Origin: Frateuria_A sp051900535
GTDB taxonomy: Bacteria; Pseudomonadota; Gammaproteobacteria; Xanthomonadales; Rhodanobacteraceae
Reading direction: 5' to 3'
Length of the DNA stretch: 64,000 nt
Assembly: GCF_051900535.1 (NCBI RefSeq)
Contig: NZ_JBHZGI010000008.1
Coordinates: 62,001 to 126,000 of the forward strand
In this document: piece after piece, positions 28,678 to 37,689 of the stretch
Numbering within the stretch: position 1 is the first letter of the stretch
How the letters are laid out: each line of letters opens with the position of its first letter
Notes under the pieces: generated by a model
What the model was told of the DNA's origin: nothing
Seen by the model: the letters and a program-made list of their open reading frames with translations, nothing else
Databases searched by the model: none
Made by a program: the position numbers and the translations under genes

Positions 28678-30270
28678 TCAGCCCTCGGCCATCCGCTTCA
28701 GTTCTTCCAGCCGATCGGCGTCGCGCACCGAAAGGTCCGTACGCCAGCGCAGGATCCGCGGGAAGCGCACCGCCACGCCCGACTTGTGCCGGGTGGATCG
28801 CTGGATCGCCTCGTACGCCAGTTCGAATACATGCTCCGGTTCGACGGAACGCACCGGTCCGAATCGTTCGAGGGTATGCGCCCGGATCCACGCATCGAGC
28901 CGTGCGATTTCGGCATCGTCCAGGCCCGAATAGGCCTTGGCCACCGGCACCAGATGGCCCCGGTCCCATACCCCGAAGGTGTAGTCGGTGAACAGGCCCG
29001 CGCGACGCCCATGGCCGGATTGGGCGTAGATCAGCACCGCGTCCAGCGTGTAGGGGTCGACCTTCCACTTCCACCAGTCGCCACGCTTGCGGCCGACGCG
29101 ATAGGGCGAGTCCAGGCGCTTGAGCATCAGGCCCTCGGTGCGCCGCTCGCGCGATTGCTCGCGCAGTTGCGCCAGGGCGGCCCAGTCGTCCGTGTGGGCG
29201 GCGGGTGAGAGCAGCAGCGTCGGTGGCATCCCTTCCAGCAGCACGGTAAGACGCTCGCGCCGCAGGTGCAGCGGCGCCTCGCGCAGGTCGGCGCCGTCCA
29301 GTTCCAGCAGGTCGTAGGCCATGAAGCGCACCGGCGTCTCGGCCAGCAGCTTCGCGCCGGGCTTGAGCTTGCCGATGCGCTTCTGCAGGGCGGTGAACGG
29401 CCGCGGTGCGGCCGCTTCGCCATCCCAGGCGAGGATTTCGCCATCGAGCACGCAGCCGGAGGGCAACGCGCAGGCGGCCTGCTCGATTTCAGGGAAACGC
29501 CCGTCCAGCCGCTCCTCGCCACGCGACCACAGCCGCGCCTCGTCGGCGCGACGCATGAGTTGTGCACGGATGCCGTCCCATTTCCATTCGGCCAGCCAGT
29601 CGCCACGCTCGCCCAGGCTCTCCGTCGGTGATTCCAGCGGGGAGGCGAGGAAGAAGGGATAAGGTCGATGCTCGCGATGGGCGTCGTCCTCCGCCGGTTG
29701 CGCCAAGGCGGCCAGCGAGCCGGTGCTCGGCCTCCAGTCGCCGCTCAGGCGATGGGCGATCAGGTCGGTGGGCAGTTGCGACCACAACGCCAGCGCCTGC
29801 ACCACCAGGCGCTGCGACACGCCCACCCGCAGCGCGCCGGTGATCAGCTTGTTGAGGAGGAAAACCTCATCTGTTGGAAGGGTCTTCCACCACGCCTGCA
29901 GCTGCGCGATGCGACCGGGCGGATCGAGCCGGCTCAAGTCCGGCAGGCGCTGCTCCATCCACGTGTGCAGCGGGGCGTCGTCCGAAGGCCGGCCGGTCGG
30001 CAGCAGCAGGGCGATGGCTTCGGCCAGATCGCCCACGTGCGCGTAACTCTCGTCGATGAGCCAGTCGGGGTAACCCGTGGCCACGCGGGTGGCCTGGCGC
30101 AATTCGGTGACGCTGGCCAGCCGGCGCAGCTTGCCGCCGCCGAGCACGTACACCGCCCAAGCCGCATCGGCGGGGGGCGCATCGTGCAGGTAGGCGGCGA
30201 TGGCGTCGCGCTTGGCGGTGGTCGAGCCGGTGCGGTCGAGCGCGGCATAGAGCTGGACGAAGCGGCGCAT
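28678..30270 (-). CDS. ATP-dependent DNA ligase (Lhr-cluster type)
   Basis: The 530-residue ligase has an N-terminal helical DNA-binding domain, the nucleotidyltransferase motif I EWKWDGIRAQ with Lys230 as the adenylated residue, motif III/IIIa region FMAYDLLELDG, motif IV TEGLMLKRLDSPY and motif V DWWKWK, then an OB-fold with TFGVWDRG. It seals nicks using ATP and belongs to the LigC/LigB-like group found with a metallo-beta-lactamase exonuclease. Its start is three bases after the stop of that exonuclease gene. The usual third and fourth genes of the set, lhr helicase and a calcineurin-like phosphoesterase, are not adjacent. Confidence 0.9.
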   Translation of the reverse strand: MRRFVQLYAALDRTGSTTAKRDAIAAYLHDAPPADAAWAVYVLGGGKLRRLASVTELRQATRVATGYPDWLIDESYAHVGDLAEAIALLLPTGRPSDDAPLHTWMEQRLPDLSRLDPPGRIAQLQAWWKTLPTDEVFLLNKLITGALRVGVSQRLVVQALALWSQLPTDLIAHRLSGDWRPSTGSLAALAQPAEDDAHREHRPYPFFLASPLESPTESLGERGDWLAEWKWDGIRAQLMRRADEARLWSRGEERLDGRFPEIEQAACALPSGCVLDGEILAWDGEAAAPRPFTALQKRIGKLKPGAKLLAETPVRFMAYDLLELDGADLREAPLHLRRERLTVLLEGMPPTLLLSPAAHTDDWAALAQLREQSRERRTEGLMLKRLDSPYRVGRKRGDWWKWKVDPYTLDAVLIYAQSGHGRRAGLFTDYTFGVWDRGHLVPVAKAYSGLDDAEIARLDAWIRAHTLERFGPVRSVEPEHVFELAYEAIQRSTRHKSGVAVRFPRILRWRTDLSVRDADRLEELKRMAEG

Positions 30271-30273
30271 CGC

Positions 30274-31260
30274 TCAGACCCCCAGTGCCGCCAGCGGCAG
30301 CGCATCGTGGCCTTGCTCGCGCAGGTAGCGCACCAGCGCATCGCCATCGCCATGGGTGACATAGACGCGCCTGGCGCCACTGTCACGCACGCTGCGCACC
30401 AGGCCGTTCCAGTCGGCGTGATCGGAAACCACGAATCCACGCTCGTAGCCGCGCCGGCGCCGGTTGCCACGCACCTGCATCCAGCCGGAAGCGAAGGCGG
30501 TCGAGGCATTCGGGAAGCGTCGCATCCACGGCGAGCCGGCGGCCGACGGGGGTGCGAGGATCAGCTCCCCTGCCAGCGCCGCGCCACGCGCGTTCTCCTC
30601 CAGCGGCTGCGTGGGCGGCATCACCACGCCGGCCTCGCGATAAAGCTGCGTCAGTCGCAACAGCGCGCCGTGCAGGTGCACCACGCGATCGACCCGCGGC
30701 GCGAGCTCGGCCAGCAGCCGTTGCGCCTTGCCAAGCGCGTAGCAGAACAGCACGGCCGAAACCTTGCGGCGGCTGCAGTCGTCCCACCAGGCGAGCAATT
30801 CGTCGATCACCTGCGCCATCGGCGGCCAGCGGTAGACGGGCAGGGCGAAGGTCGATTCGGTGACGAAGGTGTCGCAGGGCACCGGCTCGAACGGCGCGCA
30901 GGTTGGATCTGCCTCTCGCTTGTAGTCGCCCGAGACCACCACGACGCGCCCGCCATGTTCCATGCGCACCTGCGCCGCGCCCAGCATGTGGCCGGAGGGA
31001 TGCAGCGACACCGTCACCTCGCCGAGCGTGAAAGATTCGCCGTAATCGTAGGCCTCGACCAGCGCAGGCTCGCCCAGCCGCTCGCGCATCAGTCCCAGGC
31101 CGGCGCGGGCGACGTGGTAGCGCGCATTGCCCTGGCGCGCATGGTCGCCATGCGCGTGCGTCACCACGGCCTGCGCGACCGGCTCGGCCGGGTCGATGTA
31201 GAAGCCGCCGGCGGGGCAGTAGAGGCCTTCGGGACGCGGCTGGAGCAACGGGTCGGGCAT
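30274..31260 (-). CDS. Ligase-associated DNA exonuclease (metallo-beta-lactamase fold)
   Basis: The 328-residue protein has the metal-binding HAHGDH motif (residues 35-40), a later HPSGHMLGAAQ, SGDYKRE, and a beta-CASP-like C-terminal half ending with VSDHADWNGL and VYVTHGDG. These are features of the SNM1-like exonuclease encoded next to ATP-dependent ligases in Lhr gene clusters. It is expected to trim DNA ends before ligation. The start MPDPLLQPRPEGLYCPAGGF at 31260 fits the family. It is the upstream gene of a two-gene operon with the ligase. Confidence 0.9.
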   Translation of the reverse strand: MPDPLLQPRPEGLYCPAGGFYIDPAEPVAQAVVTHAHGDHARQGNARYHVARAGLGLMRERLGEPALVEAYDYGESFTLGEVTVSLHPSGHMLGAAQVRMEHGGRVVVVSGDYKREADPTCAPFEPVPCDTFVTESTFALPVYRWPPMAQVIDELLAWWDDCSRRKVSAVLFCYALGKAQRLLAELAPRVDRVVHLHGALLRLTQLYREAGVVMPPTQPLEENARGAALAGELILAPPSAAGSPWMRRFPNASTAFASGWMQVRGNRRRRGYERGFVVSDHADWNGLVRSVRDSGARRVYVTHGDGDALVRYLREQGHDALPLAALGV

Positions 31261-31383
31261 GAGGTGATGCTCGTCGCCGGGGCGTCAAGTTGGTGGCAAC
31301 AGCCCGTCGCACCGATGGCGGCATGGCGGGCTCGTCGCTTCACGCCATTCCTATCCCCGCGGTAAAGAGGGCGACACCACCGA

Positions 31384-33153
31384 TCAGGCGACGAACTGCA
31401 GCCTTGCCAGCTCGGCGTAGAGCCCACCTTCGGCCAGCAGGCTTTCGTGGGTGCCCTGGGCGACGATGCGTCCGCCGTCCATCACCACGATGCGGTCGGC
31501 GCGTTGCACGGTGGCCAGGCGGTGGGCGATGACGAGGGTGGTGCGGCCCTTTTCCAGGCGTTCCAGGGCCTGCTGGATGGCGGCTTCCGATTGCGCGTCG
31601 AGGGCCGATGTGGCCTCGTCGAGAAGCAGCAGCGGGGCGTCGCGCAGGATGGCGCGGGCGATGGCGATGCGCTGGCGTTGGCCACCGGACAGGCGCACGC
31701 CGCGTTCGCCCAGCTCGGCGTCGTAACCCTCGCCGAGCGCGCTGATGAATTCGTGGGCCTCGGCGGCACCGGCCGCCTCGCGCACCTCGTCGTCGCTCGC
31801 CGCCTGGCGGCCGAAGCGGATGTTGTCGGAGGCGCTGCCGGCGAAGATCACCGTTTCCTGCGGCACCAGCGCGATGGTGCCGCGCAGTTCGGACAGCGCG
31901 ACCGCGCGCAGGTCCATGCCATCGAGCCGGATGGCGCCGGTCTGCGGGTCGTAGAAGCGCAACAGCAGGGCGAACACGGTGCTCTTGCCGGCACCCGAGG
32001 GGCCGACCAGCGCCACAGTCTCGCCGGGGCGGATGTCCAGGGTGAAGTCGTGCAGCGCCGGCGCATCCGGTCGCGTGGGATAGTGGAAGCCGACGTGCTC
32101 GAAGCGCAGCGCACCGCTGACCGGGCGCGGCAGCGCGAGCGGTTGCGGCGGGTCGGCGATGTGCGCCTGTTCGCCGAACAGTTCGCCGATGCGTTCCATC
32201 GCGCCGGCGGCGCGCAGCACGTCGCCCCAGACTTCGGACAGGCCGGCCACCGAGCCGGCGGCGAACACCGCGTACAGCACGAATTGGCCGAGGATCCCGG
32301 CATTGAGCCTGCCGCCCAGCACGTCGCGCGCGCCGACCCAGAGCACCAGCGTGATCGCGCCGAAGAACAGCACGATCACCGCCGCGGTAAGCAGCGCGCG
32401 CATGCCGATGCGCCGGCGCGCACTTTCCAGCGCGCGGTCGATGGCGTCGCCGTAGCGGCGGCTCTCGATGCCTTCGCGGGCGTAGGCCTTGACCGCCGGC
32501 GCGGCGTTGAGTGTTTCGTTGGCGATCGCCGCGGCGTCGGCCAGGCGGTCCTGGCTGGCGCGCGAAAGCTTCTGCACGCGGCGGCCGAAGATCAGGATAG
32601 GCAACATCACCGCCGGGATCACCAGCGCGGTGAGACCTGCCAGTCGTGGACTGGTCCAGACCATCATGGCGCTGGCGCCCAGCAGCATCACCGCGCTGCG
32701 AAGCGCCACGGAGATGCCCGAGCCGATCAGCGCCTGCACCACCTCGGTGTCGGTGCCCAGCCGCGAGATCAGCTCGCCCACGCGCGAGCGCTCGAAGAAG
32801 CCCACGTCCAGCCGGATCACGTGCGCGTACAGCTTGGCGCGCAGCGCCGCCAGTGAGCGCTCGCCCAGAAGGGTGATGCAGAAGTATCGGGCCGCCGTGG
32901 CGAAGGCGAGCACCAGCGCCACGGCGAACAGGCCGAGGAAGGTGCGGTTGATCATGTCGCTGCTGGCGTGGCCGAAGCCGGCGTCGATCATGTGCCGCAC
33001 CGCCATCGGCAACACCAGCGTCGAGCCGGAGGACAGCCCGAGGAATACCAGCCAGCCGATCGCCAGCGCCTTGTGCGGCTTGAGGAACGGCCACAGCTGG
33101 CGCAAGGCGCCGACGCGGGCGGTGGGCTTGCCGGGGGGCGTGGTGTCGCTCAT
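31384..33153 (-). CDS. ABC transporter, fused permease and ATPase (MsbA-like)
   Basis: The 589-residue half-transporter has six membrane helices (residues ~35-320) with a typical exporter coupling region (FFERSRVGELISRLGTDTE), followed by an ATPase with Walker A GPSGAGKST (384-392), Q-loop VPQETVIF, signature RLSGGQ (near 487-492) and Walker B LLLLDEATSALD. It works as a homodimer exporting a lipid, peptide or drug; the exact substrate cannot be told and it need not be MsbA itself. The start MSDTTPP at 33153 precedes the first helix; the frame extends further upstream but is low in similarity and overlaps the OPT terminator hairpin. Confidence 0.88.
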   Translation of the reverse strand: MSDTTPPGKPTARVGALRQLWPFLKPHKALAIGWLVFLGLSSGSTLVLPMAVRHMIDAGFGHASSDMINRTFLGLFAVALVLAFATAARYFCITLLGERSLAALRAKLYAHVIRLDVGFFERSRVGELISRLGTDTEVVQALIGSGISVALRSAVMLLGASAMMVWTSPRLAGLTALVIPAVMLPILIFGRRVQKLSRASQDRLADAAAIANETLNAAPAVKAYAREGIESRRYGDAIDRALESARRRIGMRALLTAAVIVLFFGAITLVLWVGARDVLGGRLNAGILGQFVLYAVFAAGSVAGLSEVWGDVLRAAGAMERIGELFGEQAHIADPPQPLALPRPVSGALRFEHVGFHYPTRPDAPALHDFTLDIRPGETVALVGPSGAGKSTVFALLLRFYDPQTGAIRLDGMDLRAVALSELRGTIALVPQETVIFAGSASDNIRFGRQAASDDEVREAAGAAEAHEFISALGEGYDAELGERGVRLSGGQRQRIAIARAILRDAPLLLLDEATSALDAQSEAAIQQALERLEKGRTTLVIAHRLATVQRADRIVVMDGGRIVAQGTHESLLAEGGLYAELARLQFVA

Positions 33154-33225
33154 CGAGGCGCCTGGAGGGGTGGAGCCTGGTGAGGTGGGGGCGGGTGGGA
33201 CCCACCCCAAGCCTGCCGGCGACCT

Positions 33226-33254
33226 GGCCCTCCCCGGCATTGCCGGGGAGGGCC
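33226..33254. terminator. Strong hairpin after the OPT transporter gene
   Basis: GGCCCTCCCCGGCA (33226-33239) and TGCCGGGGAGGGCC (33241-33254) form a perfect 14 bp inverted repeat immediately downstream of the OPT stop on the minus strand. There is no T-tract. A second palindrome, GGGTGGG and CCCACCC around one A, lies at 33193-33207. Confidence 0.65.
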
Positions 33255-33259
33255 GGCAG

Positions 33260-35269
33260 TCAGGCGGCGTTGCGGCCCATGCGGGCGATCCAGCGATACA
33301 GCACCACGACGCAGGCCACGAACGCGATGCCGCCGATCCAGATCGCCGGAGTCGCGAAGCCGTCGCCGACCAGCGCCAGCGGCGCGTCGTGGTTGGCGAA
33401 GCCAAGCTCGTCGGAGAACGCCACGAGCGCGGCCACGATCACACCGAGCAGGCTTTCGCCGACGATCAGACCCGACGCCAGCAGCACGCCGAGCTGCTTG
33501 GTCGCGTCCGCGTTGGGACCCCGGTCCGCACGCTTGTCGAACCAGGCGCCGACGAGCGAGCCGACCACGACCATCAACGTGGTCGAGGTCGGCAGGTAGA
33601 TGCCCAGGCCCACGGCCAGGGGCGGCAGGCGCGCGGACTTCGTGGTGCGCACCAGCACCTCGTCGACGACGATGAGGGCGACGCCGATCATCGCGCCGAT
33701 GGTGATGAGGCTCCAGTCGATGTTGCCGGTGATCACTCCCTGGGCGAGCGCCGAAATCAAACCGGCCTGCGGCGCCGGCAGCGCGCGTGCCGGATCGACG
33801 CCCGGCGCGCCGAGGAAACCGTATGCCTGGTTGAGCAGGTCCAGCACCGGCGGGATCACCACCGCGCCGGCGATCACGCCGATCACCAGCGCCCACTGCT
33901 GCAGCGAGGGCGTGGCGTCGACCAGCTGGCCGGTCTTGAGGTCCTGCAGGTTGTTGTTGGCGATGGAGGCCACCGCGAACACGATCGCGGTGATGAACAG
34001 CGCGAACGCCACCAGCGCCTTGCCGGCGTCCTCCGGCATCATCGCCTTGACGCCCAGCACCAGCAGCAGCGCGGCGATGATCACAACCAGGATGCCGATG
34101 CCCGACAGCGGGCTGTTGGACGAACCGATCAGGCCGGCCATGTAGCCGCATACGGCCGAGACCAGGAAGCTCAGGATCAGCACGAACAGCACGCCGCCGA
34201 TCACCAGCAAGGCCGTGTGCGAGCCCAGTCCGCTGACGTTGGCGAAATGCCCCAGCAGCCAGGCCACCGGCACCATGCAGACCAGCGTGACCAGGCCCAC
34301 CACGCCGATCGGAATGTCGTGTTCGGTGCGCGGCAGGGTGGCCAGGTTGCCCGCCTTGCGCACGCGCGAGGCCGCCATGGCGCCGGCCAGGCCGCTGATG
34401 ACCGGCTTGACCAGCTTGGCCAGCGTCCAGATCGCCGCCACGCCGATGGTGCCGGCGCCGACGAAGCGCACGTAGTGGCTCCAGGTCGCTTGCGCGGCTT
34501 CGGCGACCGAACCGGTTTCCGGATGGAGCAGCAGGAAGTGGGGCACCGCCCAGCCCCAGCCGATCAGCGCGCCGACCAGCATCGCCACGCCCACCCAGAG
34601 CCCGACCAGGTGGCCGACTGCGAACAGCGCGAACGACAGGCTGAAATCGAAGCCGGTGGCCGCGCCGCGGTCGCCCACGCGGAAGTAGTCCGACACTGCG
34701 GCGGCGAACACCTTGGTCTGCACGATCACGTAGAACACCGCCGAGACGATGGAACCCACGATCACGGCCTTGAGGCCGGCGCCGCCGGATTCGACCGACT
34801 CGGCCGCCTCCTGCGAATTGCTCGAACCGACCTTGAGCACCTCGGCGCAGGCCACGCCTTCGGGGTAGGGCAGGTCCGAGTCGGTGACCAGCGCGCGGCG
34901 CAGCGGGATGGTGTACATCACGCCCAGGATGCCGCCGGTGGCGCAGATGCCGAAGGACATCCAGAACGGGAACCCGTTCCACCAGCCGATGATGATCAGG
35001 CCCGGCAGCACGAAGATGATCGAGGAGAGCGTGCCGGCGGCCGAGGCCACCGTCTGCACGATGTTGTTCTCCTGCATGGTCGAGTTCTTCATCGCCCGCA
35101 GGATCGCCATCGAAATCACCGCCGCCGGGATCGAGGTGGCGAAGGTAAGGCCGGCCTTGAGGCCGAAGAACACGTTGGCCGCGGTGAATACCACGGTGAT
35201 CACGATGCCGATGATCAGGCCGCGTAGGGTGAATTCGGTGCGCTTGGCGCCTTGGGCTTGGGCAGTCAC
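33260..35269 (-). CDS. OPT family oligopeptide transporter
   Basis: The 669-residue protein has about 15 hydrophobic helices and the OPT family features: the opening EFTLRGLIIGIVITVVF and FFGLKAGLTFATSIPAAVIS, then NIVQTVASAAGTLSS, DLPYPEGVACAEVLK, and several glycine-rich membrane segments. OPT proteins import short peptides or metal-chelate complexes by proton symport. No ATG is near the conserved start, so a GTG at 35269 with GGAAC upstream is used. It ends at a strong hairpin and stands alone. Confidence 0.92.
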   Translation of the reverse strand: MTAQAQGAKRTEFTLRGLIIGIVITVVFTAANVFFGLKAGLTFATSIPAAVISMAILRAMKNSTMQENNIVQTVASAAGTLSSIIFVLPGLIIIGWWNGFPFWMSFGICATGGILGVMYTIPLRRALVTDSDLPYPEGVACAEVLKVGSSNSQEAAESVESGGAGLKAVIVGSIVSAVFYVIVQTKVFAAAVSDYFRVGDRGAATGFDFSLSFALFAVGHLVGLWVGVAMLVGALIGWGWAVPHFLLLHPETGSVAEAAQATWSHYVRFVGAGTIGVAAIWTLAKLVKPVISGLAGAMAASRVRKAGNLATLPRTEHDIPIGVVGLVTLVCMVPVAWLLGHFANVSGLGSHTALLVIGGVLFVLILSFLVSAVCGYMAGLIGSSNSPLSGIGILVVIIAALLLVLGVKAMMPEDAGKALVAFALFITAIVFAVASIANNNLQDLKTGQLVDATPSLQQWALVIGVIAGAVVIPPVLDLLNQAYGFLGAPGVDPARALPAPQAGLISALAQGVITGNIDWSLITIGAMIGVALIVVDEVLVRTTKSARLPPLAVGLGIYLPTSTTLMVVVGSLVGAWFDKRADRGPNADATKQLGVLLASGLIVGESLLGVIVAALVAFSDELGFANHDAPLALVGDGFATPAIWIGGIAFVACVVVLYRWIARMGRNAA

Positions 35270-35326
35270 GTGGCGGTTCCGTTCTGGTTGGTTCCCCTGC
35301 GCGCCATCGGCGCGCCCCTCGCGACC

Positions 35327-35353
35327 GCTCCCCGGCAGCCGCTGCGGGGGAGC
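35327..35353. terminator. Hairpin downstream of yigZ
   Basis: GCTCCCCGGCAGC (35327-35339) and GCTGCGGGGGAGC (35341-35353) pair at 12 of 13 positions. It lies 63 bases after the yigZ stop and upstream of the OPT start, and could end yigZ transcription. No T-tract is present. Confidence 0.5.
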
Positions 35354-35415
35354 ATAGCGTGGATGGGCCGATCCCATCCCCCCGCACGCTGGCCGAAAGG
35401 CCACCGGGACCGATA

Positions 35416-36015
35416 CTACGGAAGCGAAGGGTGCACGCGCGCCTGGCCGCGGGTGAGGTCGACGATGCGCGCGGATGCCTCGTCGAGGCAGTCCGCCGGC
35501 AATTCCAGCTCCAGCATGGCGCCGCCGGCGTCGAAGCTCTCGTGTTCGATCCGCGCCTGCCAGTTGGAACAGCGCGCCTTGAGCAGCGCCAGTTCGGCGA
35601 ACGGGCAGTGCACGGTCAGCCGCGCCATCGCCACCAGCGGCGTGCGCCCGGCCAGGCGCAGGCATTCGGCGGCGGTGCCGCCGTAGGCGCGCACCAGTCC
35701 GCCGGCGCCGAGCTTGATGCCGCCGTACCAGCGGGTGACCACCACCATCACGCGATCCACGCCAGCGCCTTCGATCGCCTGCAGGATCGGCCGGCCGGCG
35801 GTGCCGCCGGGTTCACCGTCGTCGTTGAAGCGGTAGTCGTGGCCGATGCGGTAGGCCCAGCAGTTGTGCGTGGCGGCGGGGTCGGCGACTTCATGCAGGA
35901 ACGCCATCGCCTGCTCGATCGACGGCACCGGCGCGGCCTGCGCCAGGAACCTGCTTTTGCGGATGTCCTGCACGTGCCGGCAGGGAGCGACGAGGACGTG
36001 CAGGGTCTCGGACAT
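35416..36015 (-). CDS. yigZ: YigZ/IMPACT family protein
   Basis: The 199-residue protein has the IMPACT N-terminal domain (RKSRFLAQAAPV, HNCWAYRIG, FNDDGEPGGTAGRPIL, VVTRWYGGIKLGAGGLVRAY) and a C-terminal ferredoxin-like domain. Motifs are nearly invariant in the family. Eukaryotic IMPACT acts in translational control; the bacterial role is not established. The start MSETLHV at 36015 is supported by the family; an in-frame ATG ten codons upstream is less likely. It lies 58 bases from the alpha/beta hydrolase stop, so they may be co-transcribed. Confidence 0.92.
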   Translation of the reverse strand: MSETLHVLVAPCRHVQDIRKSRFLAQAAPVPSIEQAMAFLHEVADPAATHNCWAYRIGHDYRFNDDGEPGGTAGRPILQAIEGAGVDRVMVVVTRWYGGIKLGAGGLVRAYGGTAAECLRLAGRTPLVAMARLTVHCPFAELALLKARCSNWQARIEHESFDAGGAMLELELPADCLDEASARIVDLTRGQARVHPSLP

Positions 36016-36073
36016 GCGGGGCGGTGGATAACGAAACGCCGGCACGGTAGCACGCCGCGCCGGGCCGCCCGCT

Positions 36074-37519
36074 TCAGTCGCCGATCGCGGGGCCCGGATC
36101 GGGGTGGTGGAAGTCGTGTGGCGAGAGATCGCGCGTCAGCCGGAACACACCCTCGTGGATGCGCCGCGGCAGCACCACGTCGAGCACGGTGCTCTGGTGC
36201 GGTCCCAGCATGGCGAAGAGATCCTCGCCCGGCGCGCTGGCGGCCAGGGCGTGGTGCACCAGCCCGGCCAGATCCAGGGGCTGCACGCGCGCGCCGTATG
36301 GACGGTGGCTCGCGACGGCCGGTCGCAGGGTGCGCCGGGGTTGGCGTGGGTCGGGCACGCGGGCGTCGCCGGCGAGTAAGGCGTGGTTGAGGAACAGCGT
36401 GACGGTGCACGGATCGGCCGAGTTGGCCTGGCGGTCGGTCAGGAATCCGGCCGGCAGCTGGTCCAGGCTGGCCTCGGGGCCTGCGGTGAGCAGGAACCCC
36501 GCGCCGGTCAGCGGCTCGCCGGTGTCGTCGGCCAGGCGCAGGATCAGCATGCTGCGCGGATCGTGGATGTGCACGCGGGGCGCAAACGGGCCGACCGGTT
36601 CGAGCTCCACCTTGTCGGCGTCGCGGGCGGCGTTCTCGGTGTCGAAGGCGTCGCACAGATCAGCGTAGGCCCTCGCGTCGTTGACCGCCAGGCAGCGCAC
36701 GATGGCCTCGACGGTCGCCGGCACCGCGGCGGTGAGGATGCCCTGCTCGTCGCCCGAGTGCGCGGCGCCGGCGACCAGCTTGAATGCGCAGCGCGGGCCG
36801 CGCAGCAGGCTGAGCGACAGTGCGTCGGCCGCCGCGCCGCGCCGCCCACCCGCTACCGCAAGCACGGCGTGGCGGGCATTGAGATTGGCCGAGGCGATGC
36901 GCACCACGCCGTCGGAACCGTTCTCGCCGGTGTAGCTGTTCAAGTGGTCGTAGAGCGATCGGTCGGGGCGATCGCCGGTCAGCACGAACAGGAACTGGCC
37001 CTTCGCGGCGGGATCGGCGCCATGGATGTGGTCCAGGTTGAGCGCCAGCGAGGCCGCGCTGCCCAGCTCCAGCCAGTCCAGGATGCGTTGGCCCGGCTCC
37101 ACGCCATTGAACCAGGCCTTGAGCCGGGCCAGCGTGCTTTTCCCGAGCCTGGCCAGTGCCGAGCCGAAGTTGGCCGGCGCGAGCATCACCAGGTGGCTGA
37201 GCCGGATGGTGCTGTAGCTCCCCGGCGTGTCGCGCTGCGCACGCAGCCATTCGCGCACCACCGGGCCGCCGGTGGAATGGGTGACGCAGGCGAAGCTTCC
37301 GGTGGACAGGTGCAGGTCGCGCAGTGCGTGGTCGAATGCACGCACCAGGTCGCCCATGGTCACCGCATCGTCGAAGCTCACGTATTCGGACAGGCGGATG
37401 TCATGGATCGTCAGCGCCAGTCCGGCGGCGCGGGCGGCGTCCTGCACGCGGCGGGGCATCGCGCCGTAGACGGCGGTGCTGGTCACGCTCCAGCCATGGA
37501 CGAAGACGAGCGTCGTCAT
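36074..37519 (-). CDS. Alpha/beta hydrolase, lipase/phospholipase-like
   Basis: The 481-residue protein starts with an oxyanion-hole strand, TTLVFVHGW (residues 2-10), and has a nucleophile elbow THSTGG with Ser82; the first Gly of GxSxG is replaced by Thr/His, as in some triacylglycerol lipases. A lid-like stretch follows. The C-terminal ~170 residues form a separate region with RVHIHDPRSMLILRLADD, which reads like a beta-rich domain and is not part of the hydrolase fold. No signal peptide is visible, so it is probably cytoplasmic. The substrate is unknown; a lipid or ester is likely. Confidence 0.78.
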   Translation of the reverse strand: MTTLVFVHGWSVTSTAVYGAMPRRVQDAARAAGLALTIHDIRLSEYVSFDDAVTMGDLVRAFDHALRDLHLSTGSFACVTHSTGGPVVREWLRAQRDTPGSYSTIRLSHLVMLAPANFGSALARLGKSTLARLKAWFNGVEPGQRILDWLELGSAASLALNLDHIHGADPAAKGQFLFVLTGDRPDRSLYDHLNSYTGENGSDGVVRIASANLNARHAVLAVAGGRRGAAADALSLSLLRGPRCAFKLVAGAAHSGDEQGILTAAVPATVEAIVRCLAVNDARAYADLCDAFDTENAARDADKVELEPVGPFAPRVHIHDPRSMLILRLADDTGEPLTGAGFLLTAGPEASLDQLPAGFLTDRQANSADPCTVTLFLNHALLAGDARVPDPRQPRRTLRPAVASHRPYGARVQPLDLAGLVHHALAASAPGEDLFAMLGPHQSTVLDVVLPRRIHEGVFRLTRDLSPHDFHHPDPGPAIGD

Positions 37520-37689
37520 GCGATGGTCCTTCGTGGGTAGCGGGAGCGTAGCAGGGCGATGTCGCCATCCCTGCAGGACGCCAATCCGCGCGGCAGCCCG
37601 CCGGGTCGCGCACGCGGTGCGCCCCCGCACCACCTTCCGCTCATCTTTGCGTCCGCATAATGCCGGACTCGACCGTGGAGAGGCCGCCG

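Noticed and set aside
32489..35227. A 912-residue frame on the plus strand across the ABC and OPT genes
   Set aside because: It spans two well-supported genes on the other strand and its composition is Arg/His/Asp/Gln-rich without motifs.
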